Positions 1 through 12,660 of a stretch of 64,000 nucleotides of DNA are shown here, piece by piece. Position 1 is the stretch's first letter. Every line of letters starts with the position of its first letter. The notes beneath the pieces were generated by a model. It saw only the letters and a list, made by a program, of their open reading frames with translations, was not told the origin of the DNA and did not search any database. The stretch is from Rhododendron vialii (Eukaryota; Streptophyta; Magnoliopsida; Ericales; Ericaceae). The DNA is taken from NCBI RefSeq assembly GCF_030253575.1, contig NC_080562.1, positions 43,501,852-43,565,851 of the forward strand. The letters run 5' to 3'. The translations under genes and the position numbers were made by a program.

Positions 1-265
1 ACTCAATAACTCAAAAATACCTCACATTAAAATCATTTCATCGAGACGAATAATTTGGTGTGGTCGGGTGTGTGATTGGAACTCGTTTGCGATTTGACAA
101 ATGTGCATTGTGCATTGTGGGTTTTTTTTTTTTTTGTTAAGGATGACAAAATAACTAATATGAAGGTAGAGATTGTTAAATTTGAATATGAATTAAATGG
201 ATAATCAAATGCTGACGTGACATATTTTGATTATTGGTTTTGATTATTACCGGTGTGGATACTCT
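1..265. repeat. MITE-like element, right part (cut by window edge)
   Basis: This stretch aligns over its whole length with the right two thirds of the element at 31895-32301. Shared landmarks include the segment around the TCGAGACGAATAATTTGG motif and the closing part that ends in GGATACTC. It has no coding capacity. The left end lies outside the window. I infer a non-autonomous DNA transposon from the terminal inverted repeat seen in the complete copy. Confidence 0.7.
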
Positions 266-3200
266 TAGTGAAGCCAATTTCACCTATCTTATCTTATTGA
301 ATGAGAGACTAATCAGACCTTTTATATATAGCAACGGCTTTATTGCTTAGAAGATCCTCTCTTTTTTTCACGGATTGCTTAGAAGATCACATGGTCACAT
401 AATTAACAGTACCATGATGCTCGACAAATCCCGAATAATCTTCTCCTTCTATTTTCGATACATATTTTTTTTCCTATTCTTTCGCACCTAAGCTAGGCCC
501 CTAGGCTTTGCATCGGATTCCATAAAAATGATGGTTTATTCTAATCCTAGAAGCAAATAAAAGATAAAAAAAACTTATCAGTTGTTAATTTTAATGCTTT
601 GTTTCTACTTGTTTCAGAATCTTAGGCAAATGGAAAGGACAGATCATGTGTTGTCTATTTTCCACAACGCCTGGCCTATATATTCAAGTCTAGGGAGTTC
701 AGAGTATCTCCAACCTATGTCATAGCTTCAAATTGGAGATGTGAAAATCTTTTTGATGGCTCACGTGCAAAGACCCCGCTCCGTTTTTTTTCTAAACTTT
801 TTTTTTTCTAAAAAAGAATGTAATTTCAAACTTAAATATAACGAAAATAAAAAATAATTTTTTAAATTTTTTTTTTGCACCGTTTAAAAGATCTTAATGA
901 AATCTATCAAATAAGATCCATATTAGTAGAAAAATTGCTTGCATAAACACATAATTTATAAACTTGAAATTACCTTCTTTTTTAAAAAGTTTTTTTTCAA
1001 AGAAAGTGGAACACCACCTTTCACATATCTAATTTGACATTAAGTTCTTCCTCTCCAACCTTATGTCAAATTACATGCACAGACATCAAACCTCAAATGG
1101 CTCATTTTTTAAGTACGAACACTCACTTTTTTAACAATTGGCATGAGGTTTGGTTACTGTCAAAATTTGTAGCCATGAGTCTCCTTTCAAATCTACGTCA
1201 GCTTTGGCATAAGGAAAGACACCTTGATTCGATGGTGCATTGCTGCCAATAATTACCTTTGCTTGGCCCACGTTAGCTTTGGCATCTCCTATGAAAACGC
1301 GATGTTATTTTCTATTTAAAAGCTAGCGCTTAATCATTTACGATGGATCGTTGCATTCATATTCCCGTTTATTTCCTTCATGAGTCCGACAATGGGTACA
1401 CCAAATATACACACAAGCAAGTGTGTGTACACAAAATGATGCATGTACTCAGAGTTTTGTTATCCCCTGAGCCCTGGTAAATTCATTGTGGAACGTGTTT
1501 AATTTTGTGCTGGGATAACTCAAGGTCTTCGGACCAGCTTAACTAATTTTTGGAGACTAAGGTGCATAGCTAGCAGGAGACCCTATTAAAGTCAGGACAA
1601 TGTCTCATATGAATTGTCCTCGTAAAAATTGATGGTAACTGGAATGTTTCGAATCCAAGCCCATAGGAGGGAGAAATTAAGTCCCTACACCAGGCTAACC
1701 ATATACATGTGGTTGAATTTGGTGTCTAATTACTCTAATTAGTGTGAAATTAATTACTTTCAGAAAGTTGGATAATAATATTTCACGGGAATAAGTAAAA
1801 CGTAAATGCAATCGTATTTTGCGGTCAAAAAATACGAACAAGAATAAGGTATTTTTCTAGGAGATATGTTAAGAATTATGCTTTTTGGTAGTATCATTTT
1901 TTCTCTGCTTGTTAGTTGTTACGTTCCCATTCTCAACTTCAATAGATTTTATTTTTTATTTTTTTGTACTTCGGAATATCTTTAGAATCGATTTGGCTGT
2001 GCTTGAAAATTGATATATAGGAGATCGATAATTATTACTTTCTTCGAATGAAAAGAGAAGGATAAGACCATGCAAGCTAGCATGAGGTCGACATTCTTTT
2101 AATTTCTTGTCCCACAAGCTTGGGTTTCGTTTTGGAAAGAGATTCGTAATTGGTACTGTATAGTTCGCAAAAGCTATTTCTCACCAAATTGGTGTAACCT
2201 AAACCAATCCCATGAAATTGATCTGCAACTCAAATTAGTTCTCCTAGTTTTTACATTCGCAAATCATAAGTAACAAGTAAATATGTTAGTTAATTTGGTA
2301 AATACTACTCCTTTTAACCAAAAATAGCAAATTTTTTGGTGCAGAAATGGAAGTGCAAGTACTACTATTTGTAAGAAATTCCATCACACCAATGAAAGTA
2401 CCAAAACTAAAGTCTCACACAAGTGTGGTGTGATGTTAGGAGTGTGTATTTAACCTATATTAATGGCTATGAGAGCTTGAACATGTGCATTGTCCAATCA
2501 AGTTTGAATATAGTTGTTACTTGTAAAAATAAATCAATGAGCAAGTAAATATCACCAACCAAATAACACAAGGGGATTAACATAGTGGTCAAGACCCGAG
2601 ACTTTGATTATTTTTTTTTCAAAGTCTTCCAAGTGTTATTAATTTTTTTTTGTCTCAGTCCACACAGAGCATCTGTTTTGGCTTCAAGTGAGGTCCTATG
2701 CAGCTAAGGAACGTTGAGTTTATAATTTTTAAAATTAATTGAGGAGCGCATACATTGACTCGGACATCTTGTTAGGAAAATAAAAAAAAGCAGCAACCAA
2801 ATGGGCCCCTCGATGTTACACAAACCAAACACGTAGATTACATGCTGTAATATCAACTCATCTCTCGCCCACAAGTGTTTTCCCATATGATAAATCAAAC
2901 GTCATCCAGATTTCCTTTCCCCGATTAATTACAAGTAGTAGGATTTATGGAATCCAATTTTCACTCGGAAATAATTAGAAATCCAAATTTTCTTTACGCA
3001 ATTGATCTCATTATTCAATTTTTGTGGTCAAGTCGCAATAAAAGTAAGTAAATTTTAGTTACATATTATAAATGTATTTAGTTTGCTACTACTGCTTTTT
3101 AACCAAAAAAAGAATTGATACATAAAAAATTTATGAATTTTTATCAAAACACATGCCGTAGGTTAGTGTTATTATGTTATGTTAATTACGATCTTGTGTA

Positions 3201-3342
3201 TAGCATGGATTTTATGCTAGTTTGCTTTACCCAATACGTAATCAGAATTTATAGAATAAAATCCTACAGTATTTTTCTCGAAAACCAATATAGAAATAAT
3301 CGTACCTGCGCAGTACTCCTACCTGTACCACCCAATCTCAAA
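266..3342. other. Intergenic, no gene seen
   Basis: AT-rich sequence with only short, unrelated open frames. A SINE-like box at about 1540-1700 contains a B-box-like GTTTCGAATCC followed by an AGGAGGGAG tail. A second SINE-like stretch lies at 2573-2665. Nothing else supports a gene. Confidence 0.6.
2573..2665 (+). repeat. SINE-like fragment
   Basis: It contains the tRNA-type A-box-like TAGTGGTCAAGA followed by GAGACTT and, after a T-rich spacer, AAGTGTTATTAA. The same order of words recurs at 30188-30290. The family is inferred from this pair of copies only; no target duplication was resolved. Confidence 0.45.
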
Positions 3343-3351
3343 TATTTATAA
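3343..3351 (+). promoter_or_regulatory. TATA box of the SAUR gene
   Basis: TATTTATAA lies 92 bases before the ATG at 3443. A CT microsatellite (3384-3413) sits in the expected 5' leader. This is the usual spacing for a plant core promoter. Confidence 0.6.
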
Positions 3352-3383
3352 CCCCCCCAACATCCCCCACCCACATCTACCAC

Positions 3384-3423
<40 letters not shown>

Positions 3424-3442
3424 TTCTCTCTCTGAACAGCCG

Positions 3443-3811
3443 ATGAAGAAGCTGATCCGACGGCTGTCTCGCGTGGCGGACTCGTCGCAGTACTCGCTCC
3501 TCCGATCCGACTCACGGGCGTCGCCGTCCCTCGTCGACGGAAAGTCGCGCCGTTCGGGAGCCCGATCCGGCGTCGCACCGGAGGGTCACATACCGGTGTA
3601 CGTGGGCGAAGAGATGGAACGGTTCGTGGTGAGCGCAGACCTCCTGAACCACCCGATCTTCGTGACGCTGCTCAACAGATCGGCTCAAGAGTACGGTTAC
3701 GAGCAGAAAGGCGTGCTTCGCATACCCTGCCACGTCGTCGTTTTCGAACGGGTGCTCGAAGCGTTGCGAGTTGGAGATGAGTCGGTTCGAGATCTTCTCA
3801 ACGCCTTGTAG
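3443..3811 (+). CDS. SAUR-family auxin-responsive protein
   Basis: Intronless gene for a 122-residue small auxin up RNA (SAUR) protein. The conserved SAUR core runs from about residue 45 to 110 and shows GHIPVYVG (48-55), ERFVV, LNHPIF, EYGYEQKG and IPCHV. The first 44 residues are basic and rich in Ser and Arg, as in the SAUR71/SAUR76-78 type. Known members act near the plasma membrane, several by inhibiting PP2C.D phosphatases so that H+-ATPases stay active and cells expand; whether this one does so is inference. The single exon and small size fit the family. The coding sequence is GC-rich against an AT-rich background, which is common for SAURs. The start is the first ATG after the TATA box and CT-rich leader. 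No neighbouring SAUR copies occur in the window. Confidence 0.93.
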   Translation: MKKLIRRLSRVADSSQYSLLRSDSRASPSLVDGKSRRSGARSGVAPEGHIPVYVGEEMERFVVSADLLNHPIFVTLLNRSAQEYGYEQKGVLRIPCHVVVFERVLEALRVGDESVRDLLNAL

Positions 3812-4545
3812 CGGAATCAATGTCTCCTTGGCTTCTCCTCAAACTCCTTTTTTATCTTTTCTTTCTGGTATTAAAGTGAGATTGGAGCAGCAGATGATCT
3901 TAATTGGATCTGTTTTTTCGTAGGAATTTGTATATACACTCTGCGATTGAAAGTGGAAGTGAAAGGGAAGGAGTTGTATTAGGTAGTGCTTTTGGTGTGG
4001 TGTAAAGAGATGTTGTTGGAGTATTTTATACTACTCTTCTAGTCTCTAGTCACTGAAATAGCTAGGAATGAAAGATTACTGCGTTTAAATCTGATAATTT
4101 CTATGTTCAATTTTCATGCAGGATCGGAGTCCATTTCTTCTGATTTCCCTGTTCAATTTTCATGCAGGAGTGCATTAATTTCTTGTTTTGTTCTTTGGAA
4201 AGCACGAGAAAATTACACTCCTAAGAAAAGATTCCAATTTGTATTAATTAATTTTTTTTTGGCTACTTTTTATGAAAAAGGAATTGTTCGCATTAATGGC
4301 TTCCGATCCATCATGAGGAGCATCCTTTTCATTTTTCAATTGAGTTTGGCGTTACTACCGAGAGTATGACCGACAACCGGTAAGCGGGACCGGGACTTCT
4401 TGACACGGACTGGGACAAGCTTCCGTAACCTCCTTAATTTCCGGCGATACTTTTTCTTCTAAAGTAGGACTGTAGGAGTACTAGTAGAAGATTATGGGGT
4501 TATTTTGGTCAATCCAGTTTTTTTATTTTTTTTTTGTGACAAGAA
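3812..4545. other. SAUR 3' flank, no gene seen
   Basis: It holds the SAUR 3' untranslated region and unannotated AT-rich sequence. A 19-bp word containing GTTCAATTTTCATGCAGG is directly repeated at about 4104 and 4150. No coding region is supported. Confidence 0.5.
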
Positions 4546-5727
4546 TATATATTAGGAAAAATTCCAAAATAACCCCAAACTTTACACTCAATTTCAATTA
4601 GACTCCAAAACTTTCAAAAAAATCAATTTTACTCTTAACGTTATCTTCAATTAATCGAAACGCCCCATTCCGTCCCAATCTGTAAAATGACTAACAGCTT
4701 TTGCTGATGTGGACTGTTTTCTCGTTAGAGTGACTGTTTTTCCCTTATCACTATCTCCTTCCATCCTAACACAAACCATAACTCCCACTCCGACACCTAT
4801 GTACATGTCCTACTGACCCCTACTCCGGCCAGCCCACTTCCGACAACCCCTAATTTTGCGACCTCCACCTTCTCTCTCCTTTTCGAGAACTTTTTTTTCC
4901 CATGTTCCTAAAACTCATGATATAGAGAAATCAAAATGTTGCAAAATGTTATAGATTCGTATCAATGTTGAACAATGGGAAAGATTCGTACAACAGCCCC
5001 GGAAATTAAACAGAATTTGAGGATTTGAAAGTTTCTTTACATATCAAATTTGACAATTTCATATAGTAGCCCTAATTGACATATCAAATTTAATCTTTCC
5101 ATTTCAAACCAATTCCATCAATTAAACCCACTCATCTTACGGCATTGGGAAGACTTAAATCGACAATCGGAAGGCAACGGAACGGCACAAACAACGACGA
5201 ACGGAGGGCATAGACTTGACAAGATGGGTTTGCTGTAAATCGTTTCCACTTTCCAAACAAGATCTTCCAATTTTTGAAATCTCTGTACGGGGATGGATGA
5301 ATAGGGTCAAGTTCTACTGGATTTTCGAAACCGTGGCCGGGCAGTTGAATTTCCTATTACAATGGAAGAAATTTGTTTCACACGCCAATTGGAAGAATGT
5401 GATGCGTTGGTGACGCCTTCCTTTGTTGCGGTGTTTGGCTGGGAGATTAGGAGAGTTGGATGCAGTCCCTAGAGAGAGAGAGAGAGAGAGAGGGGGGGTT
5501 GTTTTAGACATGTGTCACATTTTAAGTGGGTTGGGATGCCACATAAGCATATTTAACGGAGCCTTTAACGAAACCCGTTAGTCATTTGAAAGATTGAGAC
5601 GAGAGGAGGGCGTTTTGATTAACTGAAGATAACGTTGGGAGTAAATTAATTTTTTTAAAAGTTTGAAAGTCTAATTGAAATTGAGTGTAAAGTTTGGGGG
5701 GTATTTTAAAATTTTCCCTATATATTA
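4546..5727. mobile_element. Mutator-like non-autonomous transposon with 9-bp target duplication
   Basis: The element spans 4555-5718. It is bounded by identical 9-bp direct repeats TATATATTA at 4546-4554 and 5719-5727. Its ends are long inverted repeats of about 140 bp: the left begins GGAAAAATTCC and the right, read on the minus strand, begins GGGAAAATTTT. Both continue through CCCAAACTTTACACTC and AACGTTATCTTCA. A 9-bp duplication with long TIRs is the hallmark of Mutator-like elements. The roughly 880-bp interior has no transposase-like frame, so it depends on a transposase elsewhere. An AG microsatellite lies near 5471-5492. Confidence 0.85.
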
Positions 5728-5927
5728 ATAACATAACTTCAGTTTATTCTGTTGGGAAGGTATCAATTTCATCACCATAGGAAACAAACTCAAATTTTAT
5801 CGTGCGTAATTCCAACAATATATCGCTGATGATCAATTAGGTCGATACATTTGAATAAGTTGAAAGACTGATTGTATTTCTATTTTTAATTCTCTTTGTT
5901 AGATCAAAATGATGATAGAAAAATAAT

Positions 5928-6036
5928 GACACATCACCTCAACTACACCTCTCTTATATACAGGTGGGGCCCGTTTCAGTGGATCCCACTTATATGTAAG
6001 AGGGGTGTGGTTGTAGTATAGTTGAGGTGATGTGCC
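5928..6036. repeat. Short foldback (MITE-like) element
   Basis: The left arm begins ACACATCACCTCAAC and the right arm ends GTTGAGGTGATGTG. The arms continue inward through CACCTCTCTTATATA and its imperfect complement around GTAAGAGGGGTGTGG. The whole unit can fold into one imperfect hairpin of about 45-50 bp. It has no coding capacity. Confidence 0.6.
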
Positions 6037-8394
6037 TCTAGCATTTTTGTAGGAAAATATGCCTAGGTACGTAAGTACATTTTGTGTAATAATATTAGTT
6101 ATATCCTACAAATTTTATTCTTTTTATTATTTTTTAATCAATTCATAAAATAATTATAGTTAAATACATTTAATGTGAGGTATAATGACTAATAAATATT
6201 GTATAGCAGAGAAAAGATACACTACACGCCCTAACAAGAATGCGTATGATACACGCTTGCATTCATGTTGTATTAATATTATGAATTGTTTATACAAAAT
6301 TTATCAATTTTATAAACCAAAATTATGTGAATTTTCTATCGAAAATGTTGTATGAATTAAGTGGTGCAAACTGTACACTTCTAAGATGTGCATTGTAGCA
6401 TTTCCTATCCTACTACAATAAAAATAAAAATCATCAGTGCATAAATAAAGGAAAAAAGTAATTGCTTTATTAGTGAAAAGGAAAAGAAGTTTACATGGCA
6501 TTTTTATGCATTCGACATGCAAATCTCGTTTTCTATCCGACATTACAGTAGCCTTTCTTTTTGGGCGTGATTAATTCTTGCTGATAGTACTAATTACTAA
6601 TTGTTTTCTTCACATTTCACAAGACAAGAAGAAATGATCTATGAGCTAGAACATACTGTACAAACAGAACAGAACAGAAGGAAAGTCCCTCTAATGGGAT
6701 GAGATCCTCTTCGGCAATTGTCTCGGACAATTCAATATTTATTCACAATCCAGAAATGAATATCTTTACGTGAAAATATGTTTGTAAGACTCACACTTAT
6801 GAGACAACTTCAGCTACTGTATTCGGGACAGTTACCGGCAGTGGCGGAAGCAATGTATAGGCAATGGGGGGCGCACTGTAATTTCTAGTAATACCAATTT
6901 TACTTCCGAATTACAAAGGACCTGACAAATTTGTATCCAAAATTATACATTTTTTCCCCCCTTATAACACTTACATCCCCTAATATCTTTGTCAAGTTTT
7001 TAAAACTAATATCTTTGTCAAGTTTTTAAAAAAGTTTCATTTACACATTTGTTTTTCTTAAAGACCGTTATCTACATGCATAATGTAGCAAATTTTACGT
7101 TCTAGGTTCATTTCTTTTATATTTCAGTTGTTTGAAGGATAGAAAATTCTAAGCCAATGTTAATTAATGGTGCCTCCACCGAGCCAAATTCCTTGCTACG
7201 CCACTAATCGGAGAGGATCCATCCCGAGTCTAATGTGGAGACCCATCTTTATCAATAGGTAGGATACATTGGTGTTGTTTTTTCCCAACCTAAAACAATT
7301 ATTGCAGACATTTTTTCTAATGCCTCTACGCCATCTAGTATGATTACGTTGTTGATCAATATTCTTTCTTACTCTTCCTATTTCTAAATAAGTGTTTTTT
7401 AAAAAAAATAAAAAAGTGTAATTTTTTTACAAAAAAATAAAGTATTATTGTGCATAATTTTTTCAATTTCTTCGCATAGAATTAAAGTTTTAAAATTATG
7501 CACTGAATAAGTTCCTTGTTGGTTCGAAAATTGGACATCTTTTCTTCGGAAACACTTATTTAGGAACGGGTGAGTATATTATAAGTCGCCCCAAAAGTTT
7601 CGTAATAATTAGTCCATAATATATAGTTGCATCTGGTACTGTACTCTACTGCTTTGTTTCGATCATCGGAGCGAGACCGAAGTGGGCCCGAAAGTGGGCC
7701 CAGCAACACGCTGCTGTCCCAAGGGGACAGCCCCCCCCCCCCCCCCCCCTCCCCTTCCCTTCCCTTCCGTGGAAGGAGTAGTTGTATCTAGGTGTAATTA
7801 GTTCTTGTAAGGTCAATTCATATTCATATAGTAATGTAATTTCGGATTTGCTGTTGGTTATATTACAATAGCAAACTTTCATTAGAAAAAAAAACGCCAA
7901 AATGTATTCCTGTTTATAAATTATGCCATTGCGCAACTCCATCGCACACAATCTTCCAGAGATGAGCGAAATTAACACCGCGTTGATAGGAGTATATTTT
8001 TACCGGTAACTATCAGTAAGGGTAGAAAGACAAGTTAACGTACACCAAGGGTAGAGGAGTACTCATTCCGTAAATCAGTAACTAATACTCCCTTCAAATA
8101 CTATCTGGAGACTCTTTTCCCTTCAAATAAATCCAACAGTCTTAACCATGTAAGTGTTCCGTCTCTGACTGTCCCCTGCCATGATTGAGTGTTTTTGGAT
8201 GAGTTGGCTTCAAAGGAGATAAAAGCCCAGAACCCAAACAGGAAATTGGGCTGAACACCTGTACTCGATGTGAGCTATATGGGCCATGACAAGCTGGGCT
8301 TGGGGGGTTTTTGAGCTCACCTTATGGAATGACAGCACCCGGCTATTGGGCCAAGTGGTGCTAGAGTAAGCCCCCCAGCCCTTCAATGCAATTA

Positions 8395-8703
8395 GACTTC
8401 CTTGTTCTTATGAACTTAAACTCAACTTAAATTGTTCACTTAAGTTGGAGTCATTCTTTTAACTTAAACTTAAGTTCAGGTCTTCCCAAACAGCCTCAAC
8501 CCAAATCCAAAATGTCCAAAATACCCCTCTGGTATAAATAAAAAAAAAACCCTACACACCTCACTTAAACTTAAAGGGTAATATTGTCATTGTGGGTGTG
8601 TTTGGGAATTAAGTTTAAGTTTAGAAGAATGGTTTGTGCTTAGCTTATTTTCATTTAAGTTTGATAAGGGGAAAAAAATTTAAGTTCAAAAGAACACGGC
8701 CTC
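8395..8703. repeat. Foldback MITE-like element
   Basis: The left end reads GTTCTTATGAACTTAAAC and the right end reads AAGTTCAAAAGAACAC, its near complement. Further inward complementary words (AACTTAAACTTAA against TTAAGTTTAAGTTT) extend the inverted arms to roughly 100 bp. The unit is non-coding. The target duplication was not resolved. Confidence 0.55.
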
Positions 8704-9328
8704 AGTCAACGGCTCGATGCCACATGGCAAAGATGGATATAGCACTCTGTGTCCATGGCTTTTTTTCTTCTTCTTAATCTACCTTGTTTTTCGTGGTAGA
8801 TTGTGACAAAAATCAGTCTAATCATGAAATAAAACAGATTATGTTATCAAACGAACCCCCTTAAAAAAATGTAGAAAATTTACCACATTTTCATGAAATA
8901 TTTTGGAAACAATATGAGGACTATCTTGGAAAATTCAATGGTTCTAATATTCAGAGAAAGACACAGGTTTAACATTCAATGGTATGGTACAGTTAAAAAT
9001 AAGGGGATTAACTCTGCTTCATATGAAATAAACCCGCAATGGTAGGGTAACTATGTACGCAATCGAAGAACCAACGTACTATGGTAGTACTTAAAATGTG
9101 AATTTGTGTAGAGACCTAACAAGGAAAAGAAAAAGAAGACGCGCGGTGCTAAATAAATACTTGTGTTTCACTCCTTCACTTCATTTTAAGTTTAATGGTC
9201 GCCTTTCTTTTCTCGTCATAGATCTATTGGACAAACGCATTAATGACGAATGTAGGGAGGGGCATCGAATTCTTACAAACTTCCATATTTTATATAACTC
9301 TAATAAGATCCGATCTCGGATGACAATT

Positions 9329-9498
9329 ATAAAAGGAAAATGAATTCTACACTCCCTTTTTTGACATCTACGTTTCTTTTTTTAGATTTTAGTGTTGAAA
9401 GTGTATGTAATTTTTTTACTAGAATACAAAAAAAAAAAAGAAAAAGAGTATGGATGTAAAAGAAGGGAGTGTAGAATTCAATTTCCTTATAAAATTGT
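9329..9498. repeat. Foldback MITE-like element
   Basis: The left arm contains GAATTCTACACTCCCTT at about 9341 and the right arm its complement AAGGGAGTGTAGAATTC at about 9463. The arms are about 40 bp and also include GGAAAATGAA / TTCAATTTCC. The loop is T- and A-rich. A second inverted pair, ATTAATGACGAATGTAGGGAG near 9237 and its complement near 9650, brackets this unit, which suggests nested insertions. Confidence 0.6.
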
Positions 9499-10338
9499 AA
9501 AGGATTGCATATTGAAATATACTGTATAAAACAGTGCAGGATCCATCTCAAATTGGCTAATTCAAACAGAGCTAGCATACCATAGGTTTTCTTGTCTTGG
9601 AAAAAAACAAAAGAAACAATGGTTTTTATTTATAAAAATACTTATGTTTCACTCCCTACATTCGTCATTAATATATAGTAACATACTAGGTTTGATCTCA
9701 TGTTACTGCAGTCTGTTAGCTAGGTATATATATACTGTATAAATTAAGGGAATTGAAAACCACAATCATTAATTAATACCCTATCTCCTATTTTAAGCTA
9801 GCTACATGTATTTCGAGAAATTTTAGGTGAGTGCTGTTTTCAAGCATTTAAAGCCCCACTGCCATATTTTCCTACTACCATTAATTAATTCTATGTTGCT
9901 TTCACACAAAAATCTGAGCATCATTAAAACCCTTGGACAAAATTATTACTATTAAATTCCTACTGTAAGTATATATACGTAATAAACAGTATTTTAATAA
10001 TTCAAAAAAATTATGAATAGAAGAGACGCACGGATCACGTATGTATTCCAATGGAAGACATAAAAGCCATGTCTGAGTCTGACCAAATGGGCCCTCCCTC
10101 CCTCCCTCCCTCCATCTTTCATCATGAGAAATGAAATGAATTCAAGAAGGACATTTAATTACTTTTACTCCCGCTGAAGTTAATAATTAATGAGACTAAA
10201 CCAACCAAGCATTTAATACTGTCATTAATGATTGTAGTTGACCGATGCTAACTTGTATACTACTGTAGGAAGGAAGGAGTACCCAAAGTTCAATTTGGAT
10301 ACGGAAAAGCTAGCTAAGGCTTCAATTGAGAGAGAAGC

Positions 10339-10374
<36 letters not shown>

Positions 10375-11940
10375 GAAGAATGAATGAATGGATTTACTAA
10401 TATAATACCTACGATCCCCAATCCATGTAGGAGTAGGAGTAGGAGTAGTAAAAATGGTCCAACAGTACTCTTGCCTAACCTTTTTGAGTACTGCTTTGGC
10501 CGAACACTTTTACTTCCAAGAATTTAAATAAGGAAAATTCTAAAATCAGCCCAATGAGCCGACGATAGTAGGTGTATGAATGTGTATTAAAAGATGTAAA
10601 AAGTACACAAAAATACGTATTTTTCTTGTCTTTTAGTTTGTTTATCGTTAGCCCAATAGGCTGACAATAGCAAAACCGTTTAAATAAAACCAAACCAAAC
10701 CAAACCTAACTTAAAGTGGATTTAGATATTTCTCATTCCCTTTCAGGTTAACTCTCAAGTTTTAACTCTAGTATAACTAGTACTAGTATTTGATAGTATT
10801 CCCTCCGTTCCAAATTTTTAGTCCCAGATCGATGACACTTTTTGTTTTCCTTAAAATGCATGTTGTCCCTGTTTAAAAGGAATGTGCAAAATTCGATGAG
10901 TTTACTCATTTACCCTTCCTTTTGGCAATTAAAGAGACCATATAGAATAGACAATGCAATGATGATGTTTTGAAGGGTAAAATGAGAAAGTAAAAAGTAC
11001 GACAAGTCTAATGACTGTGTTATGCAAATAAGTTTATATCTCCAAAAGGGATCAATAAATTACGACAGAGCATCGTATACAAGTTGGGGAATTATTCGGG
11101 ACCAAGTCACCAACACTCTCATTAGTTTTTTTTTTTTTTTTTTTTAAAAAGAAGCAAAATTGTCATTACGGTTCTGGAAATGCCAGATGTAACTTAGGGT
11201 TCACGATTGAGATCTTATTATCCATGTATGCCATGACTCTACAATGGCGGAGACTCGATCGACGGGATCAATTAAGAAAAGAACATGCATTTACTCATAA
11301 GACGATATTTAGAAATTAACTATGCAATTCTTTAAAATTTTCAACAATTTTTATTTACTATATAATCGGAGAATTAAATCTCGAGATGTATTTGATATAT
11401 CACGTATCAACGTCGACGCATGCATGTTGACCATGTGTTATCATACTGTAACACACAAGATCGATCGAGTTTGGTTTATACTGCGAGATATATCGATGAT
11501 TTGAAATTAAAGGGTGACGATATTTAAGTCCAACCTAAATATTGACTTCAAACACCTTTTTAATTGAACCTAACGACATATAATCTTTTCGGTTGATGAT
11601 GAATACTATATAGCATTGATTTTCAACCTCAAGCGGCCGGCTGGCCTAGTGCTCTTGAAGTTTTGCTCCCTCCTAAAGTTTTAAATTCGATTTCCCTCCC
11701 TTGCAAGTAACTCTTTAAGCCACCTCACTCTCACATGCAAACGTATAGAAAAATGTCGTTGAAAGGGTTGTAGGAATAAGTTTTTAGTGCGCGCAAGCTA
11801 GTCCGAGACACTCTGCATCCCCAAAAAGAATTAGCATTGATTTTGTTGGTTTGATTACCTATTAACATCGGACACCCACTCCCAAATGGGCAGTTCTTGG
11901 AGGGGTTTTATTTTTTATTTTTGTTGATAACCGAACGTCC

Positions 11941-12130
11941 GGCTCAGGTTGTGCACCTTGACTAATTCCGGGGCCCTAAAGATAACAACCGGACATAATC
12001 CCTAATAGCCTCAAGGTTTGGAATGTGGCCAGCTTGTGCACCTCGACCAATTTCGGGGCTCTGAAGGTAACGACCGGACATAACCTCAGTAGCCCCAAAA
12101 TTTGAAATGTTCAACTTCCGTAGAAATAGA
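11941..12130. repeat. Dispersed repeat, two tandem copies
   Basis: Two copies about 85 bp apart share GTGCACCT(T/C)GAC, AATT(C)CGGGGC and CCGGACATAA. A diverged third copy lies at 21160-21260 (ACACCTCGACTAATTC... TTGAAGGTAATAATCAGG), and a fragment lies near 21505-21575. It is non-coding and the family is not recognised. Confidence 0.55.
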
Positions 12131-12562
12131 ACATGTCACGAATATTTGGCTTCCAAGAAAATACAACATGTCACCTCATGAAGAAGCATTAATTTATTGC
12201 TTATTCCTGTGACCTTTGACATCATTGCAGTTCTCGGGTGTAGTTTACAAGTCATTCTCTTCTTTGCTTCAATTTTACAAATTGAAGCCACACCCATTTT
12301 CTCATTTACGTATGTAGGAATCATCCTTTTGATGCCAGATCCATGTATTGTCAACACCACCTCATTAGGTGGGCCCAGAAACAGTTGGGGTCTTAATCTT
12401 GCTCATTAATTTTCAAGTTTAAGCTTAAATGCTCCGTAGGAAAAGTCAGGCTGCTTTGATTGTACCCACCAACCTATGGAAAGCCCTAATTTTGTTTTCA
12501 TAACCTGCCTCGGTTTCACCTAATGCGAAAATGTTTTTGGTGATTTTTGCGCGATGTCATGC

Positions 12563-12660
12563 GGTGCCCCAACACTCTTTATTCACACATTTTTGTGGGA
12601 TCAAATACTAAATGTATGGACTCCACATAAATGTGTGATGGATAAGGGTGTTAGAGCACC
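12563..12660. repeat. Short foldback element
   Basis: Inverted arms of about 45 bp run from GGTGCCCCAACACTCTTTAT inward through CACACATTTTTGTGG, and back from CCACATAAATGTGTGATGG to GGGTGTTAGAGCACC. The unit folds into a single hairpin with a small loop. It is non-coding. Confidence 0.6.

Noticed and set aside
3264-3578. Minus-strand frame over the SAUR start
   Set aside because: It is antisense to the SAUR leader and gene; its Glu-Arg repeats come only from the CT microsatellite.
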